From positions 1-30,655 of the forward strand of contig CAYHWW010000025.1 in the NCBI GenBank assembly GCA_964360145.1: a DNA stretch of 30,655 bases, given 5' to 3'. Source of the stretch: CAYHWW01 sp964360145 (lineage in GTDB: Bacteria; Bdellovibrionota; UBA1018; CAYHWW01). The position numbers and the translations under genes were made by a program. Below the pieces are notes generated by a model. The model did not search any database, was not told the DNA's origin, and worked only from the letters and a program-made list of their open reading frames with translations. This document shows positions 14,149 through 23,013 of the stretch, piece after piece. Positions within the stretch are counted from its first letter, which is position 1; each line of letters begins with the position of its first letter.

Positions 14149-15672
14149 TCAGGCATGCCCCTCGCGCTCACGAGCCGCAGCGCCTCGAACAGGCTTACGA
14201 TGCACTAAGGCATCGGCTCCCAGGGCGCCGGTCACCGCCTCGGCCAGCGTCGTCACGCCGGTGATGGTAATCCCCCGCAATGCCTTCTTTGCGGATTCAT
14301 CGAGGCGGTTCAAGCTCGCTCGCGGCACTACGGCGCTTTGGAAGCCGAGCTTCTTGGCTTCCAGGAGGCGCAACTCGAGATTGGCCACGTGACGCACTTC
14401 ACCTGCGAGGCCCACTTCGCCGCAGACGAAGGTCTTGCCATCCAGGGGTTCGTTCTTAAAGCTGCTCACCAATGCCAGCGCCACGCCCAAATCCACGGCG
14501 GGCTCCGAGAGTTCCAGGCCACCAGCCACGTTGACGAAAATATCGTGGCCGTACAAAGGCAGGCCCAGCTTTTTCTCAATGACGGCAACCAGCAACGCCA
14601 CCTTGTTTGACTCGACCCCCAGCGTGGTGCGCCGAGGCATGGCCAAGTTCGTCACGCTGACTAAAGCCTGAATCTCGACGAGCAGGGGCCGCGAACCCTC
14701 GATGGCGCACACGACACTTGAGCCGGCGGCATTGATGGGGCGCTCCTGAAGGAAGAGCTCGGAGGGATTGGTTACTTCACGCAAGCCGCCCTCGGCCATT
14801 TCAAAGACACCGATCTCGTTGGTGGAGCCAAAGCGATTTTTTACAGCGCGCAAAAGCCGATAGGTCTGCCCGGCGGAATTCTCGAAATAGAGCACGGTAT
14901 CCACCATGTGCTCCAGCACCTTGGGGCCGGCGATGCTGCCCTCTTTGGTGATGTGGCCCACGAGGAAGGTGGCGATGCCCAGGGTCTTCGCGAGCATCAT
15001 GAGCTTTCCGCAGCAATCACGGATTTGTGACACGCTGCCGGGGGCTGACTGCACCTGTGACGAATACAGCGTCTGGACGGAGTCAATCACGAGCAGGGTG
15101 GGCCGCAGCTTCTTCACCTGCTCCACGATGTTTTCAAAACAGTTCTCAGCATAAATGAAAAGCTCATCATCGCTGACGCCCAAGCGCTGGGCCCGCAGTT
15201 TAATTTGCTGGGGGCTCTCTTCGCCGGAAACATACAGTAAACGTCGACCACGGCCAGCAAGGGCCTGCATCAGCAGCGTGGACTTGCCGATGCCCGGATC
15301 ACCCCCGATGAGCACGAGGCTGCCTGGGACGATGCCACCACCCAAGACACGGTCCAGTTCCACGTACCCTGTCGCCATGCGAAAATTCGCATCCGCATGG
15401 ATATCTGAAATTTTCTGGGGCTTGCTCACCGTAGCCGCAGTGGCCATGCCCTTGCCCCAGGCGGGGGTATCGCCGCCGACCGCTTCTTTGGCAGATTCCT
15501 TCAGGCCCGCACGAAACGCGTCATGACCCTTCGCGGCACCAGCCACAATGGCGGCGTCCTGATAGGTCTCCTCAACAAGGCTGTTCCACTGGCTACAATC
15601 GGGGCATTTGCCTTGCCATTTGGGCGACTGATAACCGCAATTTTGACAGGCAAAGACCTTTTTTTGTTTCAT
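14149..15672 (-). CDS. radA: DNA repair protein RadA (Sms)
   Basis: DnaB-like branch-migration helicase of homologous recombination. The 507 residues comprise a zinc finger with Cys 9, 12, 23 and 26, the RecA-type core with Walker A GGDPGIGKST (about 124-133), the RadA-specific KNRFG motif (279-283), and the C-terminal Lon-like domain (VNVAGGLELSEPAVDLGVAL). It is about 50 residues longer than typical RadA because of an Ala/Gly/Lys-rich linker (about 38-90) between zinc finger and core and a basic tail. The ATG has GAGG five bases upstream. Only 14 bases separate it from the start codon of the divergent small gene. Confidence 0.96.
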   Translation of the reverse strand: MKQKKVFACQNCGYQSPKWQGKCPDCSQWNSLVEETYQDAAIVAGAAKGHDAFRAGLKESAKEAVGGDTPAWGKGMATAATVSKPQKISDIHADANFRMATGYVELDRVLGGGIVPGSLVLIGGDPGIGKSTLLMQALAGRGRRLLYVSGEESPQQIKLRAQRLGVSDDELFIYAENCFENIVEQVKKLRPTLLVIDSVQTLYSSQVQSAPGSVSQIRDCCGKLMMLAKTLGIATFLVGHITKEGSIAGPKVLEHMVDTVLYFENSAGQTYRLLRAVKNRFGSTNEIGVFEMAEGGLREVTNPSELFLQERPINAAGSSVVCAIEGSRPLLVEIQALVSVTNLAMPRRTTLGVESNKVALLVAVIEKKLGLPLYGHDIFVNVAGGLELSEPAVDLGVALALVSSFKNEPLDGKTFVCGEVGLAGEVRHVANLELRLLEAKKLGFQSAVVPRASLNRLDESAKKALRGITITGVTTLAEAVTGALGADALVHRKPVRGAAAREREGHA

Positions 15673-15686
15673 GATAGCCTCATAAC

Positions 15687-16049
15687 ATGGGCATCAGAAA
15701 AACGCTGCGTGAGCTCGAAGAGGAAGACGGCCAGGGTAAGGATAAAAAAGGTAAAGAAGTTAAACCGGACTACCAGGGCCAGCTGGAAACCCTTATCAAG
15801 CAGAGCAATGACCTCATTCCAAAAATGAATGTGGAGTACAACAAGTACTTCAGTGGCGCGGAAAAAAAGCCACCCATTAAGCTGCGTGAGGAGCTGGATA
15901 AAGTCATCGCCAGCATCAAGAACCTGAAGAAGCACGCCTCAACACAGGGGCTGAATTTTCGTGTACAGACGGCGCTGAGCAGCTATCTTTCCTATCAAAC
16001 CGTATGGGATAAGAGGCTTCATGACCTTGAAAAGACTTCGCGCCGATAA
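15687..16049 (+). CDS. Small coiled-coil protein, MXAN_5187 C-terminal-like
   Basis: 120 residues, highly charged and helical. After a Lys/Glu-rich start (KTLRELEEEDGQGKDKKGKE) come IPKMNVEYNKYFSGAEKKPP, a helix with LREELDKVIASIKNL, and LSSYLSYQTVWDKRLHDLE. This NKYF...PP...(F/Y)xxYxxxWxxRLxxxE layout resembles a small family known from myxobacteria (MXAN_5187 C-terminal domain), assigned from memory and tentative. Function unknown. The ATG lacks a clear ribosome binding site, starts 14 bases from divergent radA, and the 3' end overlaps the next gene by 29 bases. The true start may differ. Confidence 0.6.
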   Translation: MGIRKTLRELEEEDGQGKDKKGKEVKPDYQGQLETLIKQSNDLIPKMNVEYNKYFSGAEKKPPIKLREELDKVIASIKNLKKHASTQGLNFRVQTALSSYLSYQTVWDKRLHDLEKTSRR

Positions 16050-17427
16050 AAACGTGCTGATTTGGTCCATCGTCGCCGTGTGGGCCGTGATCTACGGTTA
16101 CCTCGCCCATAACCGGGGTATCTGGATCGATGAGTGGCTCCACTTCGAGCAAATCAAGTGGGATCTGCCCGTCGCGCTGAAATCTCTTTTCGTGGAAATC
16201 AGCCCCTTTGCACCGGGCCAGCTCATGTTGGGGCGCATCTTTCACGCCATCACGGGCGGATTCCCCTCTGTCGAGTTCTCTGGCCGCCTTTCATCAGTTT
16301 TGATGTGCAGCCTCACCATCTGGCTGTCCTTCCGCATGGGTTTGAAACTGCTGCCCCTTGCTGTGATGTTCTCCGTGGCCATGGTGGCCATGGCCACCCA
16401 GTCGCGGCCCTACAGCGCCATGATCCTCTGCGGTGCCGTTGCCTTTCGCATGATCTGGGTCAAGGAGCCCCTCAGCAAATCGGAACACCGCCTCGCGTGG
16501 TTCAGCATTGCCTTTGGCCATATCTACGGGATTTGTTACGTCGGCATGGGGGCTTTTTTCCGCAAGGACTGGCGCAAAGTCCTTGGCGCCGCCACATGGC
16601 TCGGCGTCGTTCTTTACGCCCATGTGTGGCCCGAGGGGAAGCTGAGCCCTTTTGATCACGCGAATATTCCCCCGCTGCTCGAGGTGGTGCGTCAAACGTT
16701 CGGCGCCATCGGCAGCCCCCACAAGGCCTGGGTCCTGCATTCCGTGCTTGCGCTGGTTGGCTTGACAGCGCTCGCACAGGCCAAGGACTGGCGACGCCTT
16801 GCCATGATCGCATTCTACTTCGCTGCAACCGTGATCGCTCCCCTCGCAGCGACGATCATTTCAGGATACTATTTCATGCCTCGGCAAGAAGTGGGCGCGG
16901 TCTTCGGCTTTCTCACCCTGTCAGCCTTCGGCGCGGAACGCCTGATCCATCGGTGGCGCCAGGGCCACATGATCACGAAAACCGCCTACGCGGCTCTGGT
17001 CGTTATACCCTGGACGCTTTTTGTCATGGGAGTGCCGCCCTTCATCGATCAACCGCTCAGCAAATATCGACAAATTCTGGAAACCATCCGGGATACCGGC
17101 GCGAAGAAGGTATTATGGGCAGACTCGGGCAACCGCATGTGCGCGACCAAGTATGGCGATCGCATCTTTGGCGAGACGCACCAACCCATCAAACCCCTCA
17201 TGCTCGGGCCCTATCCGGCGGAAACCATCTGCTGGGCCAAGGCTGGCGTGTGCATTTATGCCATGACCAGCGAAGCGATATTCACCACCGACCATGTTCG
17301 GACCATTAATGAGGACGTGGCGTTCTTGAAAGTGGTGGAAGGCAATCAACCCACCTTCGACCTTTGGATCTACACCGCGCCCCAACTGAAAATCAAAACC
17401 AGGGCTCCCGCACTACGCACCTACTGA
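16021..17427 (+). CDS. Polytopic membrane glycosyltransferase of GT-C type
   Basis: 468-residue integral membrane protein with about nine to eleven hydrophobic segments. The first periplasmic loop reads NRGIWIDEWLHFEQ, with the Asp-Glu pair expected in GT-C enzymes (PMT/ArnT-like, using polyprenyl-phosphate sugars). A later ATQSRPYSAMIL carries the RPY signature common in these transferases. The C-terminal region from about 345 is soluble and contains several Cys, probably periplasmic. The role is probably glycosylation of a lipid, protein or polysaccharide; donor and acceptor are unknown. It overlaps the preceding small gene by 29 bases and converges on the next gene with a seven-base overlap. 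Confidence 0.7.
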   Translation: MTLKRLRADKNVLIWSIVAVWAVIYGYLAHNRGIWIDEWLHFEQIKWDLPVALKSLFVEISPFAPGQLMLGRIFHAITGGFPSVEFSGRLSSVLMCSLTIWLSFRMGLKLLPLAVMFSVAMVAMATQSRPYSAMILCGAVAFRMIWVKEPLSKSEHRLAWFSIAFGHIYGICYVGMGAFFRKDWRKVLGAATWLGVVLYAHVWPEGKLSPFDHANIPPLLEVVRQTFGAIGSPHKAWVLHSVLALVGLTALAQAKDWRRLAMIAFYFAATVIAPLAATIISGYYFMPRQEVGAVFGFLTLSAFGAERLIHRWRQGHMITKTAYAALVVIPWTLFVMGVPPFIDQPLSKYRQILETIRDTGAKKVLWADSGNRMCATKYGDRIFGETHQPIKPLMLGPYPAETICWAKAGVCIYAMTSEAIFTTDHVRTINEDVAFLKVVEGNQPTFDLWIYTAPQLKIKTRAPALRTY

Positions 17428-17852
17428 GTGGGTGTTGGTGCCACGGCGGGACTCCCCGCGCATTCATAGAGCCGCAGAAGCCGAGCCCCGTGATAGGTGC
17501 CGGACTTCTGCAAGTCCCAGGGCGGATAAGGGAAAAACTTGGCCTCAGCGCACTGGCCAGGCTGGGCTACTGCCCATTGGCGATCCTCGGAACTTGCAGT
17601 GTGGATTTCACCAGCGCTGTCCTTGATGGAGACCGCGATGGAAAAAAGTTGCTCCGCCGGAATGGTGCGTCCGCTGGCGATGATGGCATCCGGTGCAGTG
17701 ACCCGTTCGATGTTGAGGATACTGCCGTTCACGGTCTTGGCGAAGATGTAGGGATAGAAGCGGAAGATGGCATAGGCGCCGCCACCAAAGAGGCTCAGCA
17801 ACAAAAGTCCTAGCAGTAGTCGTCTCAACACGTTCAAAGACTGGGCGCTCAT
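17421..17852 (-). CDS. Small single-pass membrane protein, unknown function
   Basis: 143 residues from ATG 17852. One hydrophobic helix near the N-terminus (VLRRLLLGLLLLSLFGGGAY) after a basic start indicates a type II anchor. The rest is a periplasmic domain with two Cys (QCAEAKFFPYPPWD and RLLRLYECAG) and a Pro/Thr-rich end. The frame extends nine codons upstream to GTG 17879, overlapping ligA, but ATG 17852 has a modest GAAAG upstream. It follows ligA closely and is probably co-transcribed. No family recognised. Confidence 0.6.
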   Translation of the reverse strand: MSAQSLNVLRRLLLGLLLLSLFGGGAYAIFRFYPYIFAKTVNGSILNIERVTAPDAIIASGRTIPAEQLFSIAVSIKDSAGEIHTASSEDRQWAVAQPGQCAEAKFFPYPPWDLQKSGTYHGARLLRLYECAGSPAVAPTPTQ

Positions 17853-17869
17853 GTACTTTCGATTAGAGA

Positions 17870-19909
17870 TCAACCCCACTGGCCGAGCAACTGTAAAAAT
17901 TCGTCTTCCGTGAGGGTTTTGACTCCCAGTTGCTTGGCTTTCTCAAGCTTGCTGCCCGCATCCTCGCCCACCACCAAATAGGACGTCTTCTTCGTTACGG
18001 AAGATCCCACCGCACCACCGTGACGCTCCACCAGCTCATGGGCCTGGCCGCGGGACATCTTGCTCAAGGTCCCCGTCACCACCACGGTCTGGCCCCTCAG
18101 GGGACCGTCCACGGCGGCCCTCTGGGCCTCGGGTTTCACCCCGAGAGTGCCGAGATCATCGAGGAGCTTGCGATGGCGCTTGGATCCGAACCACTCGACC
18201 AGGCTCCTTGCCACTTCCACGCCCACCTCCCGAATTTCCAGCAGCTCTTCTTCCGTGGCGGATGCGAGCTTATCCAGGGTGCCCAGTTGCTTCGCCAAAG
18301 TCTTCGCCAGGGTTTCCCCCACGTGGCGGATGCCGAGGCCGAAGATGAGGCGGGATAGGGACCGGGTGCGGGAGACGTCGATGGAGGCCATGAGATTACC
18401 GGCTGACTTTTCTTTGAAACCCTCGAGTTTGAGTAGGTCTTCTTTTTTCAACTGATAGAGATCCGCCGGGGACCGGATGAGGCCCTCGTCGTAAAGGAAT
18501 TCCACGATCTTCCAGCCGAGCCCATCAATATCCATGGCATCTTTAGAGGCAAAGTGGGCGATCTGCTCTTTGACCTGGGCGTCACAAAGCTCGTTCACGC
18601 AACGGGGTACCGCTTCACCCTCTTCCTGACGCAATGTATCCCCACATGAGGGGCATTCTTGTGGGAACGCGTAGGGTTTCGCCCGAGAAGGCCGCTTTTC
18701 AACAATCACCGAGACGATTTCAGGGATGACATCACCCGCCCGCTGCACCACCACGGTGTCACCAATGCGCACGTCCTTGCGGGCGATCTCTTGTGGGTTA
18801 TGCAGCGTTACCCGGGACACCGTGACGCCGCCAACCTCGACCGGATCGAGAATGGCCACCGGCGTGATGGCGCCGGTGCGGCCCACTTGGACAATGATAT
18901 CCTTCACCACTGAAGTCTCTTGGCGCGCGGGATACTTAAACGCCAATTGGCCCCGGGGGCTACGGGCCACGAAGCCCAGCTCTTCTTGGAGCTTCAGTGA
19001 ATTCACTTTGACGACGATGCCGTCGATATCGAAGGGGAGGGTTTCACGCTGGGCTTGGATGTCGCTGTAGAATTTGACAACAGCATCCACGCCGCGGCAG
19101 ATTTTTTTGTGTGGTGAAACGAGAAATCCCCACTCAGCGAGTAGTTCCTCGAGTTGCTCGTGGGTTTCGATTGGCATCTTGGCCTTTGGCTTTTCGTATT
19201 CCATGACTCCAACGCCGTACCAAAAAGCCGTGAGGGGGCGAGCGGCTGCGATTTTGGTGTCTAATTGGCGCACGCTGCCGGCGGCGGCATTGCGTGGATT
19301 AGCAAAAAGCTCTTCGCTAGCCTGCGCCCGCTGCGCATTGAGTTTTTTGAAATCTTTGTGGGAAATAAGCACTTCGCCACGGACTTCGAGCAGCGCAGGC
19401 ACATGGTCCCCACGCAGCTTCAGCGGCACTGAACGAATGGTTTTGATGTTGGCGGTGACATTTTCGCCGATGGTGCCATCGCCCCGGGTGGCGGCGACCG
19501 CGAGCTTACCATTCTCGTAGGTCACCGACATGCTCAACCCATCGAACTTGAGCTCGCAGAAATACTCCACCTGCTCGGACTCTGGCAGGTTCAAGACGCG
19601 CTTCACTCGCCCATCGAAGTCGCGAAACTCATCGACGCTGTAGGCGTTGCCCAGGCTCAGCATGGGCACCACATGCTTGTGTTTGGTGAATTTCTCAAGA
19701 ACAGCGCCGCCCACGCGATCCGTGGGTGAATGGAGCGGCTTCAGGCTGGGGTGCCCGGCTTCTAATTCCTGCAACTCCCGAAAGAGCTTATCGTAGGCGG
19801 CATCGGAAATAAGAGGCTTATCGAGTACGTAGTATTGATGGTTGTGGCGCTCGATCTCGTCCACCAACGCGGCGATGCGGGCTTGCGCCGCTTTTTCATC
19901 TTTCCCCAT
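17870..19909 (-). CDS. ligA: NAD-dependent DNA ligase LigA
   Basis: Essential replicative ligase sealing nicks using NAD. The 679 residues contain the Ia domain (HNHQYYVLDKPLISDAAYD near 22-40), adenylation domain with active-site Lys 121 in CELKFDGL, the OB-fold region, a four-Cys zinc finger (CPSCGDTLRQ then RCVNELCD), helix-hairpin-helix repeats (DGLGWKIVEFL and LIFGLGIRHVGETLAK) and a C-terminal BRCT domain (about 605-676, TVVVTGTLSKMSRG). Domain order and length are standard. The start ATG has AGG nearby. The upstream barrel protein gene ends five bases before it. Confidence 0.97.
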   Translation of the reverse strand: MGKDEKAAQARIAALVDEIERHNHQYYVLDKPLISDAAYDKLFRELQELEAGHPSLKPLHSPTDRVGGAVLEKFTKHKHVVPMLSLGNAYSVDEFRDFDGRVKRVLNLPESEQVEYFCELKFDGLSMSVTYENGKLAVAATRGDGTIGENVTANIKTIRSVPLKLRGDHVPALLEVRGEVLISHKDFKKLNAQRAQASEELFANPRNAAAGSVRQLDTKIAAARPLTAFWYGVGVMEYEKPKAKMPIETHEQLEELLAEWGFLVSPHKKICRGVDAVVKFYSDIQAQRETLPFDIDGIVVKVNSLKLQEELGFVARSPRGQLAFKYPARQETSVVKDIIVQVGRTGAITPVAILDPVEVGGVTVSRVTLHNPQEIARKDVRIGDTVVVQRAGDVIPEIVSVIVEKRPSRAKPYAFPQECPSCGDTLRQEEGEAVPRCVNELCDAQVKEQIAHFASKDAMDIDGLGWKIVEFLYDEGLIRSPADLYQLKKEDLLKLEGFKEKSAGNLMASIDVSRTRSLSRLIFGLGIRHVGETLAKTLAKQLGTLDKLASATEEELLEIREVGVEVARSLVEWFGSKRHRKLLDDLGTLGVKPEAQRAAVDGPLRGQTVVVTGTLSKMSRGQAHELVERHGGAVGSSVTKKTSYLVVGEDAGSKLEKAKQLGVKTLTEDEFLQLLGQWG

Positions 19910-19914
19910 AAAAC

Positions 19915-21369
19915 CTAGAAGTAATATTGAACGCTGGGCAGGAAGCCAATGTTTTTCTGGTTCACGCTGCCCGGGGCCGTGGTGGAATCAAAGTCCGTGC
20001 TCCAGGTTTCGAAATTAAGACCCGCCCGAAAGGAAATGCCCGGAGTGAAGAAATAATACCCACCAATGTAGAAGCGGGCCACCATGGAGGAGCCTTCTTT
20101 ACCCACCACCTGGGTGGCCTCTGTGTAGGAGGGGAAGAGCAACAGGCCCATGTCCAGAAGCAAACCGAAGGGTCGGCGACCGAAGGGCATGGCCCCCGCC
20201 AAGGCTACGTTGATCCCCGAATAGGACCGAGAGGTCAGGAAATCATCAGCGACTGTGGGCGACTGCCAGCGGAAATTGTAATAACCCCCGCGCACGGAGA
20301 GTTGGGGCCCGTAAATGGTGCCGTCAAACAGGAATCGATAGCCCGCATTGAGGCCCAGAGTGCGGGTGGTGTTCTGCTTGCTGCCAGTGGAAACACCGCC
20401 AATGGGGTCTGGGTTGTAGGACATGAGGCTCACGCCCGCATAGGGTTCGATGAAGATGTTGCTTGTGAACCACACCTCGCCACTGAGGGCGAAACCGGGG
20501 CTGAAACCACCACCAGACTTGGTTGTGGAATTAAGCGTGCCCGTGAAGGCAAAAAAAGCGAGGTCCACGCCCAAGCTCACATAGCCATACTCAGGGTACT
20601 GCTCCTCCCGGCCAAAGAGGGCGCCTCTTTTCACGTAGCCGTCCTCCCTGTGCTCTACTGGTGGGGCCGGAGGCGGCGCGTGCTTCACGCTGGTGACTTT
20701 ATGAAGACGCATGACTTTCTCTCCGGTGAATTCATGCTCCACCTTGGCGAAGGATATGCCCTCTTCAGCCTCGGTGACGCGTACGGAGCCCACGGGGACC
20801 ATCTGCACATCCACGATTTGTTTCAAAAGGGGATGACGCTTCACCGCATCAACACGTGCGATCTGCACGAGGTCTCCCTCTGCTATGCCGTGATATCCGC
20901 CGATGTCCAGAGTGACAACGTCGCCGTCGCGACCGGAAACAGAGCCAAAGAACGGTATGCGGCCCATGATGGCTTTGAGCAAACCCAACACTTTCGCACG
21001 CAAATCCTTATCGTCGTTCCGCACGTCCGCCCGGGCCTTCTCCTGGGCAAACACCTCGCCTGTGGAACCAATGACGAGGCGCCCCTCGACCTCCGTGGCT
21101 TGGGCCCCTTGGTGGAGCTCAAGCTCCACCACGCCATCGGCGTTGGCGCGATTGTCCACCCGTGTGAAACGGGGATTCACCTGGAAGAATTCCGTGAGGG
21201 CTGAGTCCACCGGGGCTTTGTAGGCGCCGTCCACGTTGTCACGAGGAGCGGCAACGTAGATGCGACGAAAGGCGAGGGCGGCGTTGGGGTCCTGGGCTTC
21301 TTCAGCCGCCACGGGACGCACGAACGCTATGAGGCTCAACGCGATGATCGCGCTGTGTAGATGATACAC
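19915..21369 (-). CDS. Predicted outer-membrane beta-barrel protein with FlgT-like N-terminal region
   Basis: 484 residues from GTG 21369. The frame runs open to 21543, but that stretch lies over the preceding gene in another frame. GTG with GAAGGCG upstream, seven bases after the previous stop, leads straight into a signal peptide (HSAIIALSLIAFVRPVAA). The periplasmic part has a segment GRDGDVVTLDIGG then YHGIAEGDLVQIARV (about 146-173), an SH3-like turn pattern as in FlgT C-terminal domains. From about 245 the sequence alternates like a transmembrane barrel (YVSLGVDLAFFAF, YRFLFDGTIYGPQLSVRGGY) and ends in QYYF, a terminal Phe typical of Bam substrates. The FlgT resemblance is a pattern impression; the fusion would be unusual. 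It is probably in an operon with the HTH gene before it and ligA after it. Confidence 0.7.
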   Translation of the reverse strand: MYHLHSAIIALSLIAFVRPVAAEEAQDPNAALAFRRIYVAAPRDNVDGAYKAPVDSALTEFFQVNPRFTRVDNRANADGVVELELHQGAQATEVEGRLVIGSTGEVFAQEKARADVRNDDKDLRAKVLGLLKAIMGRIPFFGSVSGRDGDVVTLDIGGYHGIAEGDLVQIARVDAVKRHPLLKQIVDVQMVPVGSVRVTEAEEGISFAKVEHEFTGEKVMRLHKVTSVKHAPPPAPPVEHREDGYVKRGALFGREEQYPEYGYVSLGVDLAFFAFTGTLNSTTKSGGGFSPGFALSGEVWFTSNIFIEPYAGVSLMSYNPDPIGGVSTGSKQNTTRTLGLNAGYRFLFDGTIYGPQLSVRGGYYNFRWQSPTVADDFLTSRSYSGINVALAGAMPFGRRPFGLLLDMGLLLFPSYTEATQVVGKEGSSMVARFYIGGYYFFTPGISFRAGLNFETWSTDFDSTTAPGSVNQKNIGFLPSVQYYF

Positions 21370-21376
21370 CGCGCCT

Positions 21377-21679
21377 TCAGTGGTCCTGCAGTTTCTCTTC
21401 ATAGATCGCCACGAGCATCTTAAGTTCGCTGATCTGCTCCACCGCTTCATTGAGGCGGCGCTCAAGCACCTCAACGCGGCCTTCCAAGCGGGACGCCGAC
21501 GAGCCGAGGCCGTTGGCGAAGATCCCTTCGGGTGGCGCTTCATCCTGGAGGAAATATTTGCCGTGCTCCATGCGGTAATGAATCTTATTCGTTTTGATGT
21601 ACCGGCGGATGGTGGAGAGGCTCACGTCGTTCTTTACGGCGTAATCCATGATGCTGAGCCAACGAGTTTCCATGCTCAT
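21377..21679 (-). CDS. Small MerR/excisionase-like HTH protein with C-terminal coiled coil
   Basis: 100 residues. The N-terminal helix-turn-helix (MDYAVKNDVSLSTIRRYIKT, then KIHYRMEHGKYFLQDE) has the winged layout of MerR/Xis-like DNA-binding domains. A heptad-like helix follows (SRLEGRVEVLERRLNEAVEQ and on to the end), probably for dimerisation. Three ATGs are close together; GGGAGG sits seven bases before ATG 21679, which decides the start over 21685. It is directly upstream of the outer-membrane protein gene, seven bases apart, and divergent from the patatin gene. It may regulate one or both. Confidence 0.75.
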   Translation of the reverse strand: MSMETRWLSIMDYAVKNDVSLSTIRRYIKTNKIHYRMEHGKYFLQDEAPPEGIFANGLGSSASRLEGRVEVLERRLNEAVEQISELKMLVAIYEEKLQDH

Positions 21680-21753
21680 AACCATACCTCCCTGATCTAA
21701 TTGTATTTTTCCAGCCTGCGAAAGTAAAGCAGCCGGGTTACACTGTACTCACT

Positions 21754-23013
21754 ATGGGCGCTCCACGGCGGATTAAAACCATCATCCCCAAGAAAAATCG
21801 AATCGCCCTCGTTTGCAGCGGTGGTGCCGCCAAGGCTGGCGCCTATCACCTCGGCGTGGCCCTGGCCCTTCGGGAAAAGGGCTTCAAATTCACAGGGGGC
21901 CTGCTAGATGAGGATGAAGGCGATGACATTGTGCGTCAACAGCCTGGCACCCGGGACATCTCAATCTATGTCGGTTCCAGCGCAGGCTCCATCATCAGTA
22001 GTTTTCTGGCGGCGGGTTACAGCCTCGACGCCATTTTCCAATCCTTTTTGCGGGAAAAGACGCCCCCCAAAAGCCTCGACAAGGTATTGAAGCCCCTCAG
22101 TTATAACCGCCTGTTCTCCCTGCGCCGGGAGACCGGGGTGCTGTCCACCATCTACGATTTGGCAGACGCCTCTCTCTCAATTACCGGGTTCATGAAAGGC
22201 ATCGCACGGGAATCCTACCGCAACATGCTCAACATGAGTTGGCTCAAAGTCCCAGGGTTCTTCACCACTGCGGGCATTGAACAGTACATGCGCGAGGACG
22301 TGCTGCCCTCTAACGACTTCAGGCGCTACAAGGCGGACCTGTTCTTAGTCGCCACTCAGCTCAATCACTCACGCAAAGTGGTCTTCTGCCGGCACAGTGA
22401 GCTCCCCTCCAACGAAGACAAAAACTGTCTCTACATGAATACGGTGTCCGTCTCCAAAGCAGTGGCCGCCAGCACATCCCTGCCCCCCATTTTCTCGCCC
22501 TATCCCATCGCCAATGAGAGCGGACGGCGCGTGTACTACTTCGATGGCGAGATCCGCGATACCCTCTCAACCCACGTGGCCGTGGACGCTGGGGCGGACC
22601 TGGTGTTCGCGAGCTACACCCACCAGCCCTACCACTTCAACCGGGAGATCGGGTCGCTGCACGAATACGGGCTGCCCATGATCATCATCCAGACGATCTA
22701 TCTGATCATTGAGCGAAAAATTCAGCAGCATCGCCAGTTCATTGACCGCTCACGGATCGCCTATGACGCGATCTATGAGGCCATGAAAAGCCATGGCGTG
22801 CCTGACGAAACGAAGAAACGCGTGCTCGACGTGTTCGAGCAAAAGATGCACTACCGGCATAACGTGCACTACATCCACATTCATCCGCAGCCCCACGACC
22901 ACCAGATGTTTTTCGGGGATCATTTCAATCTGAACCCCCACGTACTCAAGGAAATCGTGCGCGTTGGCTTTCGAAATGCGATCGATGTCCTGCGGAAGTA
23001 CGACTTCGCTTAG
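21754..23013 (+). CDS. Patatin-like phospholipase
   Basis: 419-residue lipid acyl hydrolase of the patatin family with a Ser-Asp dyad. The oxyanion motif is CSGGAAKAGAYHLGV (about 21-35), the nucleophile elbow YVGSSAGSI with Ser 76, and the catalytic Asp is in YYFDGEIRD at about Asp 264. No signal peptide is visible, so it is cytoplasmic or secreted by another route. The C-terminal 150 residues (DRSRIAYDAIYEAMKSHGVP, then a His-rich YIHIHPQPHDHQ) lie outside the core. The proposed substrate, a membrane phospholipid or storage lipid, is inferred. It overlaps the convergent next gene by four bases. A clear ribosome binding site is missing. Confidence 0.88.
   Translation: MGAPRRIKTIIPKKNRIALVCSGGAAKAGAYHLGVALALREKGFKFTGGLLDEDEGDDIVRQQPGTRDISIYVGSSAGSIISSFLAAGYSLDAIFQSFLREKTPPKSLDKVLKPLSYNRLFSLRRETGVLSTIYDLADASLSITGFMKGIARESYRNMLNMSWLKVPGFFTTAGIEQYMREDVLPSNDFRRYKADLFLVATQLNHSRKVVFCRHSELPSNEDKNCLYMNTVSVSKAVAASTSLPPIFSPYPIANESGRRVYYFDGEIRDTLSTHVAVDAGADLVFASYTHQPYHFNREIGSLHEYGLPMIIIQTIYLIIERKIQQHRQFIDRSRIAYDAIYEAMKSHGVPDETKKRVLDVFEQKMHYRHNVHYIHIHPQPHDHQMFFGDHFNLNPHVLKEIVRVGFRNAIDVLRKYDFA

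Noticed and set aside
19927..21204. Long plus-strand open frame of 425 codons opposite the barrel protein gene
   Set aside because: It lies fully antisense to a gene with signal peptide, barrel pattern and sensible start. Its translation is His/Gly/Glu-rich with no motif, as expected for a shadow frame in GC-rich DNA.
21370..21543. N-terminal extension of the barrel protein frame
   Set aside because: It would read over the HTH gene in another frame, and it precedes a clear signal peptide that has its own GTG and ribosome binding site.
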